Notes: a model not told the origin generated them from the sequence alone. A stretch of 64,000 nucleotides of DNA from Tetraselmis striata (GCA_006384855.1 VCJN01001312.1:151797-215796); one strand, 5' to 3'; positions 26,943 to 39,264 are shown, counted from the first letter of the stretch. Numbers and translations are program-made.

Positions 26943-29145
26943 TTCCGGGCCATTGATTCAAATGACATGCGGCATCACCTAGCACGGTATACCTGTGCCC
27001 TGCTATCAACGCGATGATTTATATTGGATTTCATTATTACCTGGTTCATCCTCACAGAGTAGCCTCCTTGGTTTGTATTATGCTGCGCGTACAGATTGAA
27101 AGTATTTTATTTTCGACAACCTACCCGGCCGCTACCTACTCCTGCCAGCCTGTTTTGGGTGCTAGAAGTCTACATAGTATTGTCTTCCCGTCCCATCTCC
27201 CTTCCCGCCGCCGCCGGTAGTATCCCGGATCCTCGTAGCATTTTCTCTCACGTCGGCTCTCCCCCATGTCCAGAAAAAAACATCCCATTGCCAGAAGTCC
27301 CCTTCAAATGCCAATATGTAAAAATGTGTATGTATGAATATATATGTAGGGCGGTCCCAGGCTAGGAAATTAACAGGACCAGGATTTTTTGCAAAAAGTT
27401 CTCCAGGTCATCTAACGAACCTGACTTTTGGCCCAGGTCAAGCACATAGAACTGTTCTATTCATCGGCGTCTTTAGGCGCCCTGACCGCCGAACGTAGAG
27501 GTGCGAATTCCAATCAAAGTTGATTTGTGAGAATGACAGACATTTCACAAGTGCGCCGATATTCAACAAGAACTTCCGCACCAAGACCGATGTATACATA
27601 CACTCCTTACATATGCACACGCAGTATATGTAAATACACACATACGGTGGAAATACAACGCTTGAACCGGCTACCAACAGCAAAACAGGCTGCGCAGTGA
27701 CATGAATTCCTTGGAAGGTGTGAGTGGTGGTTGGGGGGGGGGGGGGGGGGGGGCTGTTCCGTGTCCAGTGCACTGCCTGATTATGATGAATTCGTGATGC
27801 CGTTGTCAACATATGCCGCTCGCTGCAAGATGCCGATGTGCTCTTTGAAATGTTCTGTACATATAGCCCAGAGAGGTAGCAATACAGATACAAGGACGCA
27901 GTTATGTGACTCCCAACAAGAGTATCACCACATTAAGTGTTAAAGCAACCTGCACCTTGCAGAACACGCATCGCCTCATGTGCTCACGACCGCATACTGT
28001 GCATAAGCACTGCACACGCACTCCAGGCACTGCCTGAGAAGTAGCCTCGTGGTGAGGCACTCCATGCAGTCACGGAAACCGACCCTCCCAAGCTTCCTCA
28101 GATAATCAGGGCTGAGCGAGCTGATGAGGTCCTCGGTACAGTCATGCTGTGAATGACATGCCATGGAGTCTGAAAGTTGCTGGAGTCTGAAACTTTCGGA
28201 GACATGCGGCGGGCAACAGCCAGAGGCTGGGGACTTCGAAATATGAGTAGGTAGAGAAAACGCATGAGCGTGCACGACCGATCGTCTATGCTGTACAATT
28301 GCAGCGCGTGCTATTAGTGAACCTATACCATATGCTTACCCTATACCGGCAGCTCTCCTACGGGTAGCCGGATGTATATATGACACCATGCAGAGCAACA
28401 GGATACCAATGTGTACACATAACGTCCCTTGCATAATTATTGCGCTTGGAGCTTGGCGTAATTTGCACAAGTGGCGCAATGCCTGCTGCTGGCGGGCAGC
28501 TATACATCCACTCCTCCATTATGTGGCAGCAGGTGCAAACAAGAGCTGCGCTGAGGGCTCGCGTCTTCTGGCTATACAACTGTCTAATTCTGCTGCACAT
28601 ATGGCATCCCCAGTGAATATGGCACCCGCATATCGATGTTTACAAGGATCAGCCTATAGGAAACAAATCAAGGATCAGCATATGGATAAACATATAATAC
28701 TCTGGATGTCAGTGCACACTGCATAGGTTTCATGCAGTGCCTGTAGCGTAGGTTTGTTCTTGATGTCCTTTAGACGCACAGGTTGGGGGGGGAGGGGGGG
28801 GGGGGGGCTGAAGTGTGTTGTCACCCAGAGGTCACCATTTCTATTATAAAGCGAGCACAATGTGTGAATCTTGCTATTTATACCCTGCATAATCATGTTC
28901 ATCCATTTTCGGCACTGAGGTACTCACATCAGTGATACGGTATCGGCATCTAGCAGGATGTCAGTGTCAGTAGATGGACTGCACTTAGACTCTTATTACA
29001 AAGAAAAATCAAAAATGTACTTCGAAGCCCATTTAGCAGGGCATCTTTCTTTAAGAGTGCGGAGGGCAGGCCGCGTCCTCGACTACAGTCCGGTACAGAT
29101 TGTCACACTATATGAAATTGTCGCCATTCGCATTGGTTGCGTCGC
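26943..29145. other. Intergenic, no gene recognised
   Basis: Mostly AT-rich with short overlapping frames, and G runs at 27733-27754 and 28785-28808. A minus-strand frame (28275-27976) has a Cys-rich end. Nothing recognisable. Confidence 0.45.
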
Positions 29146-29907
29146 CTAATCCCGCAGTATAACAGCGGGTCGAAAATCTGCGACTTGCATATCGGGAGTA
29201 CATGGCGCCATGGAGCAGCTCTGCGAGCTGGGGGGTGTAGACGGCCATAAATTTTGGCCCGGGGCCCAGAAACCGTCTTTGTTCGACGCAGGTGCTGCTG
29301 CAACCAGCAGGGCGCCACACGTTCTTACGGAGAGTATCGGAGAGTAGTCGTCCTGTTTGTCCATGGACGAGGCAGTGGTGGCTCGCCGGGCTCTTACTGT
29401 TACGTTGCAACCAGCGGTGGCTCTCCAATCGAAATCAGTCTGAATGGGCTGCTTTGGTGTCGGCTCATGTGTAGATTGGAAGGAAGCGCGCAGGGAGGCG
29501 ATCAAGTCCTCCGCCTCTTCCCCGAATCCCACTTCAAGGCCGGCAGTGGCTGGCCGACCGCCCTCGTCGTTCGCTGATTTCTCAAGCACGGTCGCGAGCC
29601 TACTGCACAAGGTCGATCTGTGCGGTGACTGGGACGATGGTGCTCCGATGTCACCAGAGAAGGTCCTCCTTCTTGACCTATGTACAGCGGCTTGCTCGGT
29701 ACTCGAGAGGTAAACAGGCCCACTGATACTCCTGCCCTTGGCCATCCGCCGGAGTTGCTTCACGGACGGTTCGTAGTCGAGTCGTTCGAGGAACATTTCG
29801 CTAGCAACGCGACTCAGCGCAGGGTTATGGCCTCGCGATGCAGTGGCGGGCCAACTCTGGCTGGCGTTCCCACCCAAGACGACGAAAGGCGGCGTCTCAC
29901 ACGACAT
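29146..29907 (-). CDS. Unrecognised 253-residue open frame
   Basis: Runs from MSCETPPFVVLGGNASQSW to a stop at 29146. It is Ser/Ala/Arg-rich with no low-complexity runs, and its middle looks helical (EEAEDLIASLRASFQST). It is the longest open frame between 21 and 30 kb outside known elements. No domain, membrane span or finger was found, and no exon joints. It could be one exon of a larger gene. Confidence 0.35.
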   Translation of the reverse strand: MSCETPPFVVLGGNASQSWPATASRGHNPALSRVASEMFLERLDYEPSVKQLRRMAKGRSISGPVYLSSTEQAAVHRSRRRTFSGDIGAPSSQSPHRSTLCSRLATVLEKSANDEGGRPATAGLEVGFGEEAEDLIASLRASFQSTHEPTPKQPIQTDFDWRATAGCNVTVRARRATTASSMDKQDDYSPILSVRTCGALLVAAAPASNKDGFWAPGQNLWPSTPPSSQSCSMAPCTPDMQVADFRPAVILRD

Positions 29908-30736
29908 CTAATATGAGCCACTACTCAGCATATGGGGGCGCCGCGAGACACAGCCTGTACCACAGCGGCGCGTATTAGTTCTAAGTACGTAGCCTGAGCC
30001 CGAGCAGTTGTCGCCTTGTCGGTCGGAAAGGGTTGTTTGGGGCCGCTTGTGCGCAGATTTGTTGTGATATCTCTTGTTCCCGGGCCTTTCACTGTATCTA
30101 GACCGAGCGACGAGTGCGCGCTAATAACAAGCACCGTCTCACATCAAGGCCAAAAGAGTAGGGTCACATGCTTATAATGCTGCCTGTTCTCCGCGATGCC
30201 CCTGAAGACGCGTAAGCGTGACGAACCGTCGCGTACGCCGTAATGTCAGTCCGCTAAATGGCCATACACGGCCACGTACACGCCATTAGGGGCCTCGGAG
30301 CCTTTCTTTCTGCAAATGGGCCGTGTCAATTTCGGTAATATACGGTCACTTATCATTGCGCACCGCGTGCCGCGAACGGAAGGAAGGGTCCGAGACTTTC
30401 TTCCGGCACTGGAAAATTTTCCTGTTATTAATTTTCCTATAAAAATAGTGCCCAAACCCGTGTCTACTTCCACAACCCCCTTCTCTATAGATTTCTGCTG
30501 CGCATATATATACTACGCGTAAACTTATTATCTCTCTCTGGCTCTCACTCTCTATATATATGTATCTCCTACCATATCAATTACGAGGTCAGTCTGTCTG
30601 TCTGTCTGTCTGTCTGTGCGTCTGTCGCCGACTTTCGCAACAGTTTTGCATAGATTATAAAATAAATCGACGATGCATCCGTTATATATTCCGTAATAAT
30701 TCCGCGCAGGCCAAAAGAACGGTCGCGCTTACCTGT
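29908..30736. other. Intergenic with (TCTG)n
   Basis: No gene recognised. (TCTG)n at 30592-30618 and AT-rich sequence beyond it, up to the LINE target duplication at 30737. Confidence 0.5.
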
Positions 30737-30753
30737 TGCGCTGACTACCGGTG
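30737..30753. repeat. Target site duplication of the full-length LINE (3' side)
   Basis: TGCGCTGACTACCGGTG, repeated exactly at 35327-35343. Up to 6 of the bases could also be counted as element end. Confidence 0.9.
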
Positions 30754-33700
30754 TGAATTAGAAAATCAACACAGCAAGCCGCCTAAAAGCGGCCCGCATC
30801 CCGCATAAGGCGGGATGGATGAGTGATGCGCACACGGTTCAGAGTCCGGGCCACGCGTGCACGTGTGTGTGTGGGTGATCCTCGGACGTGCTGTGCAGCT
30901 TCACCAACGGGATGGCAGACGAATCTGCGCCGTCTGATGAGGCAGCGAGCGCGCTCTCGAGCGGCCACCAAGCTCACGACCCCGAGGAAATATCTTGCGA
31001 GCAAGGCCTCCTGGTGAGCCCGGGTGACGCACCGAGTGTCCCGCAATGAGAGGGCACCCCGATCCGCAGCCAAGCATGCGATACCACGCACTACTGTGCG
31101 GTGCACCCCCTTGCTCACCTCACCCACTGTGCCGAAGACCATGCCCGTGTACTCCGACATATCCATGATATCTCGAAGAGGACCCTTCTGTCCGGGCTCC
31201 GTGTTGTGCCACGCCGCATCCCGCGCAGCCAACCCCCGTTGTATGTCGCCCAATAGGGAGCGCTCAAACCGATCCACAGCCGTGGCCCGGGGCACTAAAG
31301 TGTACTTGACTCCGTACCGCATAGTCTTGAACTCCAGCAGCGTGGACTTCAAGCTCCGGGGATCATAACTCCCGGTCACGACGTTGAACGCCGGAAGGGA
31401 GAGCTCTGCGTCCTGCACTAGGTCCTTGAGTTCATCCCTGGGTACGGTGTTGCCGAGAGGCACTGCCTGCTGGAACAAGTCATCCACCTCCCGCCGTACC
31501 GCGATACCTAGGTCGTGTACACAGTGATCGTGGAAGGCATCTGCGATAGCGTCGTGCTGTACACGCCAGTGAGCGTCTCCAGGCGCCGGGAGGTTCATGA
31601 GCGCGTCGCCGTATAGGTCAACAGTGACGGGGTTGTGCTCCGTCGAGGGCAGAATGATCTGGCTCCCAACCACCGGGGCCAAGCACGGGCTAGGCATAAA
31701 GAAGTACCCGGCAGCGACCTGCCTCCCGCAGCTCATGCGGAGTCATGGCTGTCCGCGCGGTGGGGATGGCCACTGTCCACATGCCTGACGCCGCGTCGAG
31801 TTGGTTGAACAAGATCCGTTCCGTACATGTGGCAGGTAGAGCGCACACCTCATTTCGAAGCCGAGAGTTGTTGGCCTGGTCTAGAAATGCCGTCAGCTCC
31901 TTTTGCGAGCCCGACGCAGCCTCCACTTCCCGCTCCATCTAGCGTGCATCTGCGTCGCCGAGATGGCCAGCAGTAGCCGCTTGGAGGCGGCCCCACGCCT
32001 CGCGCATCTCCGCGGCGTAGCTTTCCGACCCATGAGCACCGTTGAGGAAGTGGTCATACTGGCGGGCGGAAGAAGTTGCGTTGAAGCTGCCTCGGCCAAG
32101 TACGGACCCGAGCCGTGGGTCGAAGAAACCAGGGGTGGGGGTGTTGGTGCCGGAGTTCCTAGTCAGGAACCTTGGGAGGATGGCATTCATGCAGCCGATG
32201 AAGGCGGCATCACGAACGGTAGCCATGCGGCGGATGCCAGCTCCCTTCGATCGAGTGGGGAGGTGAAGCCTGCTGCGCGCCCTGGCCACTGCATCCTCGC
32301 TCAAGGTAGCCACCTCCGCTGCCATGGGGTCGGGGTCGTGCAAAAGCTCCGGAAAGAAATCGGTGACCACCGGATTGGTGTCGCTCGGTGCCGTAAGTGG
32401 AGGGATGAAAAGAGACCCCTAGCACCCGTTCGACCGCCGCGAGGATGGTGGCATCCACCGTCTCCGCAAAGGCCTCCACCTCGGACTGAAGACAATTGCG
32501 GAGCCAATACCCCGCCTTGTGTTGCATGCAATGCTTGAGCAGGGCCCATGCGTGGTGATGCAAGGCGTGAGTGTACCGACGGCTGGGCTTGGCAGATAGG
32601 AGCTTGCTCAGGCTAGCGTCCACCTCCTCTCGTAGCTCCTCCGCCTTGCCGCACATGTACGCCTGCACATACTCTGGCGATCCGAGCGGCACGTTCAGGA
32701 CCGCGATGCCGTGCTGGCCATCTAGCTCGGGCCACTCGATGTCGGCCGGAGCCTCACGCCGCGCGGCCTCCATGTCAACGTTGTACGCCTGCATCTTGTC
32801 GAAGCGCACCTCAAGCCCCACGGACGCCTTGATGGACGTGCGGAAGGCGTGAAGAGCCGGCCAAACGTGCTCCGGAAGGCCCACCAAAAATCCATCGTCG
32901 GCGTTGAAGCGCGCCGCCCCGTCATTGACCTCCAACGTGCTATCACATTGCTGCACCTCGGGGTGAATTGCGACGCAAAAGGAAGTCGTGGCCAAAGGTG
33001 CGCTCTGTTGCACGCTGTCCTCCGACCGCAGAGGGGCGGACCGGTCGTCCACGACCAGATACGAATCCGTGGAGAGGGAGGCTAGGAACGCACGGATGAC
33101 AGGGTGTAGTGGAGAGCAATCGATGTGGCGCTGGATGATGGTGCGGCGCCATGCCTCGTTGTAAGCGTTGCGAAGGTCTGTGTGGACGATGACGGCACGT
33201 GGGCCAAGCTTCTCGGCGATGAGCCGGACGCCGTGGATGAGCACATAGTCGCCCGCGGGAATGCCAACGCCGAGCTGAGATGGAGCGAGCACCGACACGT
33301 ATGCCTCCTTCATGTCGTTCACCACTGCCCGCTCCGCTGCGTGCCGCTCCGCCTCCCCGACTGCCACATGCCGCACGTCCGGGGCCCTCCCCTCGCCTAG
33401 CTTCTTGACAAGTGCCACGAGCCTAGCAGAGGCGAAGAGCCGGTTGAACCACCCGGACAGGCGACCTTGGAGGTACATGGAGGCAACCTCCGACATGGCG
33501 CGGACTGCCGCGGGCCCGGACGCCAGGGCGTATTCGGCCACCAAGCAGCGGAGATACTCGTTGCGCATGCCTGAGGGCCCCGCCGCCACGTGCTGCTTGA
33601 GTTGCTGGTACGGCACGCGCATGTCCACCGTTAGGGCGGCCTCGTCCACCGGAATGGCATACGCGGCGTCTGGGATCGGGTGGCTACGGGACGGGTGCTT

Positions 33701-35326
33701 GTCGCGCAGCTGGGCGAGGATAGCAGGATCGGACAAATCGCCCATACCCTTAGAAGATAGTCGGCCCGCCGCTCGGGAGAGCTCTCCGTCCTCCACCAAC
33801 GCCACAACGGTGTCCGCGATGCCCACGTGCAGCACCGCAAAGAGATCGGCGTCCGTTCGACGCTGGCGGGCATGTCCGGCATAGAGCGCCTCAGTGCGCG
33901 CGTCGTCCCATGAGCGCACGAGTTCGGTCATGCGCCTCTCCGGGAAAGCGCGGAAGCGCCACGCCAAGGCTTGTAGCCGCCGCCGTCCGCCTCGGCTCGG
34001 GGCCCTAAGCAACAATTGCGGCAGCAGGTACTTCCACTTCAGCGCCCTATCCAACACCACGGGGTCATCGGCCTCCACCGCCGCCACCACCCGCTCATTC
34101 ACGCAGCGTTGTGCCTCCGCCCACGCTTCTTGAAAGTCAATAGGCACCGCCGTCTCCACGGACATCTCCGCCGGCATGTGCATGACCATGTCCACGTCTG
34201 AGAGGTGGTCCACCGCACCCCACCCCACCCCGTCGCCGGCTGGAGATGGGCGAGTAAGGGGGGGCGGATACCGAGCCCGTGAGGCCTGGCTACCGGGGTG
34301 GCTGACCGGTGCACCCACCTCTGGCGTCGTGGGGGCAACAACCGGGGGAGCTGCGACGCCCCGGAACGCAGCGACGGACGGCAGTGCGGGCGACGGCAGC
34401 ACTGACGATTGTCCAGCTCCACCGGCGCGGCGCGCCCCCCGACGGCGGTGCCACTCGGCCAGCACGGCGCGCGCCTTGGCTAGCCACGCGGCGGCGACCT
34501 CAGTGAAAGCCAACACGTCGCCCGGGTGGTGCCTGACGCGGGCGGGTTGGAGCGACCTGGCTGCGGCGTCAATCCTCGGCGCCCACGCGGCGCCCGCGGC
34601 GACGCCAGCGACTGAAAGCGCGTCGGCGACTGTCCAAGCCGCTGCCGGCGCTACGCCCCGCCGCGCCGGCCCGTTGTCGTGTAGCCTGGAATGCAGGCGG
34701 GCGAGAGCATCGAGGCCGGTGAGCGCTAGGCCGCGGTTGCCGCCGCGCGGCCGCGGCGGGGGCCGCTCGGAGACTTCCTGGCCGGTCGGAACGCCATCGT
34801 GATCGCGCTGCGACGCGCCGGGCCCCGAAATACTGCTGAAAGTACTGCGGCGAGGCGACGACACAGGCGAGGCAGCGCGCGCGCCGGTCGTACCTGCCGC
34901 GCCCGTCGCGGACTCGGGACTCGACGACCGGCTCACCGCCTGGGCGTACGTGGGAGCCGGCGGGGCGGCAGCCGCGGGCGGGCTCGGCGTTGGCTGGGTG
35001 GCGTCGGGTGCACTGCCGCTGGACAGTGTTGCCGCGGGCGACGCTCCCGCCGTACGCGATGCGCCGGGGCTGCCTGATGTACTGGACGATGTACTGGGGG
35101 GCGGCGGCGACCCGGGGTCAACGGCGCGTTCTGCCGCACCATCGGCGGAAGGCGCAGACATCGCGCGGCGCCCCGCCGGATACAAGCGACCCGCCACAGC
35201 CCGGGCATAACGGTGACGTCGCGTGGGAGGGGGTTGAGGGCAGCTACGCGATCTGGGCGGCGGGTGAGGCATGGCGACAGAAGGCCCCGCAGCGTCTCCG
35301 GGGCCGCTGGGTGGGTGGGGGGACTC
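30754..35326 (-). mobile_element. Full-length LINE-like retrotransposon, about 4.57 kb
   Basis: Bounded by a perfect 17-bp duplication. Minus-strand order: 5' UTR of about 55 bases, one long ORF (35272 to stop at 30783-30785, about 1490 codons before mutation), two hairpins around the stop, a short tail ending TTCACACC. No LTRs and no poly-A. The tail lacks about 21 bases present in other copies, a deletion between two AATT repeats. Other copies or tails: 9672-9706, 20441-20556, 20570-21359, 51264-53182, 53197-55163. A single ORF with the nuclease motif after the RT fits R2-like, REL-endonuclease LINEs better than APE-type LINEs. Confidence 0.88.
30783..35272 (-). pseudogene. LINE polyprotein (RT plus putative C-terminal nuclease), broken in its last third
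   Basis: Residues 1-350 are Pro/Ala/Arg-rich. The RT follows: motif A with HTDLRNAYNEAW (about residue 695), motif B with QQSAPLATTSF (about 760), motif C with FNADDGFLVG (about 792). The third motif keeps ADD. Motif B has QQSAPL where QGDPL is usual. Compared with the open copies at 51-55 kb this copy has a 4-base insertion at about 32382-32386, a CAG-to-TAG stop at 31939-31941 and a 4-base insertion at about 31719-31722. So the only full-length copy cannot make a full protein. No APE domain and no CCHC finger are visible before the RT. Confidence 0.85.
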
Positions 35327-35343
35327 TGCGCTGACTACCGGTG
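35327..35343. repeat. Target site duplication of the full-length LINE (5' side)
   Basis: TGCGCTGACTACCGGTG, exact copy of 30737-30753. Confidence 0.9.
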
Positions 35344-35559
35344 CGGGTACTATACCGGCCGCCCGGCCGCCGCCGGTAGTCAGGCCGGTCGTCGCCGTTT
35401 GTCAGGTCTACGAGGCGGAAGCGCCTGAAGGACGATGCGCCGAGCCCGCCGCGTGGACCGGACCCGGACGCCGGACGCCGTCGTTCGTCCGTCGCCATCA
35501 ACAGACGCCGGGCCCCGGGTCGGCGGGTCGGCGGACGTGGGGCTGTACAATGTAGCAAC

Positions 35560-35803
35560 ATCCCTTGTCCGCTCGGTAGAGCGGTCGTCTCGTATGCGAG
35601 AGACCCGGGTTCGATTCCTGGCTGATGTATTTCGGCAATATCGGCCCGACGTGTCCCGGGCTTACCCGGTTGATGCATTAGCCCTTCGGGGTTCGAATGA
35701 GGCAATGGTCTATGGGCTATGCCAGACCTACGACTGCAGTTGGCGCACGAGGTCAAGTGATGGGGCGGCTTCGGCCGATGTCCCAGGCGAACTTTACTTT
35801 TAG
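35560..35803 (+). mobile_element. tRNA-derived SINE, copy D
   Basis: The best complete copy, about 244 bp, with duplication TGTAGCAAC at 35551-35559 and 35804-35812. tRNA-like head: GCTCGGTAGAGCGGTCGTCT and GGGTTCGATTCCTGGC are good box A and box B (internal RNA polymerase III promoter). Body: a second box-B-like GGGGTTCGAATGAGG; tail ACTTTACTTTTA. The two box-B-like blocks suggest a composite head. Confidence 0.88.
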
Positions 35804-35812
35804 TGTAGCAAC

Positions 35813-36923
35813 TGCTACGATATTGTTCCTTGCGGCTCGCTGTTGAATTCAACACTCCGCTTGCAACGGGTCTACTTGTATATATTTTATATATATATCG
35901 AAATCCGAGACATCGAAATCCGGCAAAACAGTCTTTTTAGTGCCCTGCCATGTCCTCAGAGAGTGGAAAGAGGGGGGGGGGGGGGGGGGAGGGGGGGGAC
36001 AGGGCCCCAAGATGAGTTCTGGGATATCCGTGATGACATCGGGCGGGTGTTGTTTGTGCTTATTTCCTGCTTTTGGGTGGTTCACGCCGGCAAGCAGCGC
36101 GATACTGCCGCGTAAGTTCCGCATTGCTTGCCCGCGCCGCGCACCGTATCGGCGAAATCCGGTACGGTAGTCGCTACGTCACTACTACCGCACTCAACTG
36201 CCGTGACCCCGCATTCGCAGTAGCCATCACGCAATATAGGGCCGTCCCAGGTCCCGCGTTAGCGGCCGTGTCCTAGGCGAGGGCATCTCAACCCTTGCAG
36301 CTAACGGCAGTAGCCCCGATGCCGGTATGGGCGATGCATGGATGAAGCCCAGAAATATTCCGAGATCAGCTCATGCATGCATAGGATGATGCATCCAGCA
36401 AGCATCCGCAGTGTAATTTCAGGCTTTGCATGGACGTGACGTCATCATTGTGAGCCGCATGATCTCTGTCTTAGTATGTATATCACACAATATCTTAGGC
36501 GCCTTGCCCGCCCTTGGGTGGTGTGTGTGTGTGGGGGGGGGGGGGGGGGGGTCTTGGGGCTATCTGAAAAAACAATGATCCTTACCGCATAGGTTCATCC
36601 TCTTGTGTTCCACTGCCTCTTGGTGCACCAATATATTCGGGCACCTAAATATCGATGCACCAGAAAATCCCACCACCGAAACATCGATGCACCACTTGAT
36701 TCCACCACGCCTAAATATCGATTCGTGGCGGTGCGATTCACGATCTGCCCGGTGTTTCAGGTTTTGGTCGTTTATGCATACTTTTTGCGCCGGAGCTTGA
36801 ATGGGTCTGTCCGATAGAGCATCATTCGACCCCATTTTATTGATACGGATGCTGTCGTGTGCAATAAACCACAGTTATATCGCAATATATGAGTAGTAGT
36901 ACACTGGCAGTAAGGGTACTGAC
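35813..36923. other. Intergenic with G runs and a short tandem repeat
   Basis: G runs at 35972-35998 and 36530-36552. A degenerate tandem of about 32 bases lies at 36644-36730 (units with ATCGATGCACCA and CCACCAC). No gene recognised. Confidence 0.5.
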
Positions 36924-38124
36924 CAGGGTTGGGCATAAGGCATAAGTTATTCCGGGAAACTTATGTTATGACATAACATAAGCGGTTATGCTTATGAGGA
37001 AGTCCCATCGAAAATCGGCATAAGTCCCAGGCATAAGTGCCCGGCATAAGTGCCGATAAAAACCCGCAGTTGGCTCCCGCGCAGACTGCGTACTGCTCGT
37101 AGATACAGTACCTATGTACGTGGTGTTACTGTACGAGGCGATAGTACGAAATTATAAGTAATATATATACTCGTGATGCCCGCACACAGACGACCGTCGC
37201 AGAGGCAATCTTCCCGCCGGATCGCTATCCAGCACCTTGCCAGCAGGCGCACAGGCGCCCGCCATGACCACACCAACACCCCCAACGGGCAAGGACGAGG
37301 CAACGTTGACGGGCTCCGCCATGTCTGCATGCGCTTGGAGGTCCGTACTGTCGCGCCATACTGCGGTTCGCAGCGAGATTTGCTCCGGTACGGGCGATGG
37401 CGGCTCCTCACCCGCCGCTAGTGAGCAGACACCCGCCGCCGCACCACCCGTTGCGGCTGCTGCCACCACCACCGCCCCAACAGCCGACGATTATTCGAAC
37501 TTCCCGGCTTCCGATAAGGCTGTACGCGGCGCTTCGGACACACGAACTGCTGAGGGCATTCGCCGCGCGCGCGCACGGATTGAGCTAGTGAAGAAGAATC
37601 TTAAGGCGTCATGGGGATCGCACGCGACCCGCAGGAAGTCGCCTTATTGGGGCTTATTCGTCGACAACTCTTCCCGGGAGGCTGACGACTGCGAGATTGA
37701 GGATGGCTCGTCCGCTGGAGAGGCAATATGCTGTATTTTGTGTTTCGGCTCGAAAACCAACCAGCTGCACCCGAAGTTTCCGAGAGAGGGGCCCTTCTGT
37801 GCGACTGTGGAAGTGTGGAGGAGCTGAACGCCAAGACGTGGGCTGAGCCGATGGCTGAGCTGGCCCTATCGTAACGGTTCCAAGCTGTTCCCCAAGTACG
37901 AGCTGACATACAAAGGTCGCGGTGGCGGTGTATTTCGGCCACTTCCTCACTTCTTATGCCATAAATTATGGCATAATTATGTTATGAGCATAATTATTCA
38001 AAAATTATGTCATAACATAAGGCATAATTCCGCTTATGCCGGATCATAACATAATTATGTACTTATGTCATAAGTACTTATGTTATGACATAAGCGACCC
38101 AGGGGTCACTTATGCCCAACCCTG
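36924..38124. mobile_element. hAT-superfamily DNA transposon, non-autonomous, 1201 bp
   Basis: 16-bp inverted ends CAGGGTTGGGCATAAG are flanked by an exact 8-bp duplication GTACTGAC (36916-36923 and 38125-38132). Eight-base duplications and CAGGG...TGGGC-type ends are hallmarks of hAT. Subterminal regions (36940-37060 and 37950-38100) are packed with direct and inverted CATAAG / TTATGTTATGACATAA units, likely transposase binding sites. Too short for a complete transposase. Confidence 0.93.
37237..37827 (+). CDS. BED-finger-like N-terminal fragment of hAT transposase
   Basis: 196 codons inside the hAT element. Residues 1-90 are Ala/Thr/Pro-rich and likely disordered. Residues about 135-185 have PYWGLFV, then an acidic stretch, then ICCILC and NQLHPKFP: an aromatic W..F followed by C-x2-C and a later His, as in BED zinc fingers that start hAT transposases. 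The DDE and dimerisation regions are absent, so it cannot catalyse transposition; it might bind the subterminal repeats. BED assignment is by pattern only. Confidence 0.55.
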   Translation: MPAGAQAPAMTTPTPPTGKDEATLTGSAMSACAWRSVLSRHTAVRSEICSGTGDGGSSPAASEQTPAAAPPVAAAATTTAPTADDYSNFPASDKAVRGASDTRTAEGIRRARARIELVKKNLKASWGSHATRRKSPYWGLFVDNSSREADDCEIEDGSSAGEAICCILCFGSKTNQLHPKFPREGPFCATVEVWRS

Positions 38125-39233
38125 GTACTGACAAATATTTTATGTTGCGGCGCGCGCCAGGCGGCCGCTGCTAGCGCGCATCTCGAAGGATTACTTTCCT
38201 GGTATTTTACACAGGGCACAGAAGTACATCAATTTTTAAAAAAGTACAGCAATGGTAACAGCGCTACACATGTATGTAGTTTTTCTTACATCAGTGATTT
38301 AACATATTCGCACTAAGGATTACAGACAGCTAAAAGTAACTACGAAAGGTTGCCAGCAAAAAAGAGACATAAGCTTGAAAACAAGGGTCAAGCAGATGTA
38401 ACTACGATCGCTTCAGAATAATAAGTGTCATATCGGGCATATAGCGCTAAGTATCCTGGAGGTCTGCAGCAACACCCGCCAGCTACTTTTCTATTTCGAT
38501 TTCGACGATTCAGCAGATAATATTTTGCTGCTATTCACGGACCCTCCGTACCGATACCCGTACCGACACGTATGAATCTGACGTGGCGTTGCGTGGTAAA
38601 ATATCGTCATCAAACTTCATATCGTCTGTCGAAAGTTCTCGGCTTATTTTCGAAGGCTCCATCTGAAGTAGCGACTAAGTAGTCGCTAAATAGGTCGCTA
38701 TATCTGAAACAGTTTTCAAAATTTTCCCATTCCCGGTAAAATCCAGTTATGGCGTCGGGCCCTCCCTCACATTGCTTTTTTTTGTTGCACATGTATCGCA
38801 CTCCCGAAATGCTTTGCTCCGCGGGTTGGGGCTTGCCCCAACTCGCATTACTCGAATGGGCCGACGCCCAAACGGCTAGGCGGACCTTTCGTGGTCAGTG
38901 CCGGGTATTTCCATGGCAGTGTTTTAGACGGTGATCCAACAGTGTTGGAAATTCCGTCACTAACCTTCAATTAGTCTTGCAGAATGCTTCAGCAATTTGC
39001 TTGATGACTTTAACGGAGCGTCGCCTACCCACAGCTTTCCGTAAGTGGATCGCTGCTGCCTAAACGGCCGTCGTAGAGACGCTGCAAGGGTGTCACTGGT
39101 GCCAGTCCGCTGATACTATTTGATATGGACAATCGCAACACTTTTCCCATGGGCACTGATGTTGATAGTACTTTACACAGTGCATCAGCCAGCTACAAAA
39201 CGTATGAAGGGGAGGGGGGGGCGGTCAGATCAA

Positions 39234-39264
<31 letters not shown>

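Noticed and set aside
35560-35640. Apparent tRNA gene
   Set aside because: Box A and box B are good, but the anticodon arm does not fold cleanly, there is no acceptor stem pairing, and the segment is the head of a SINE bounded by a target duplication.
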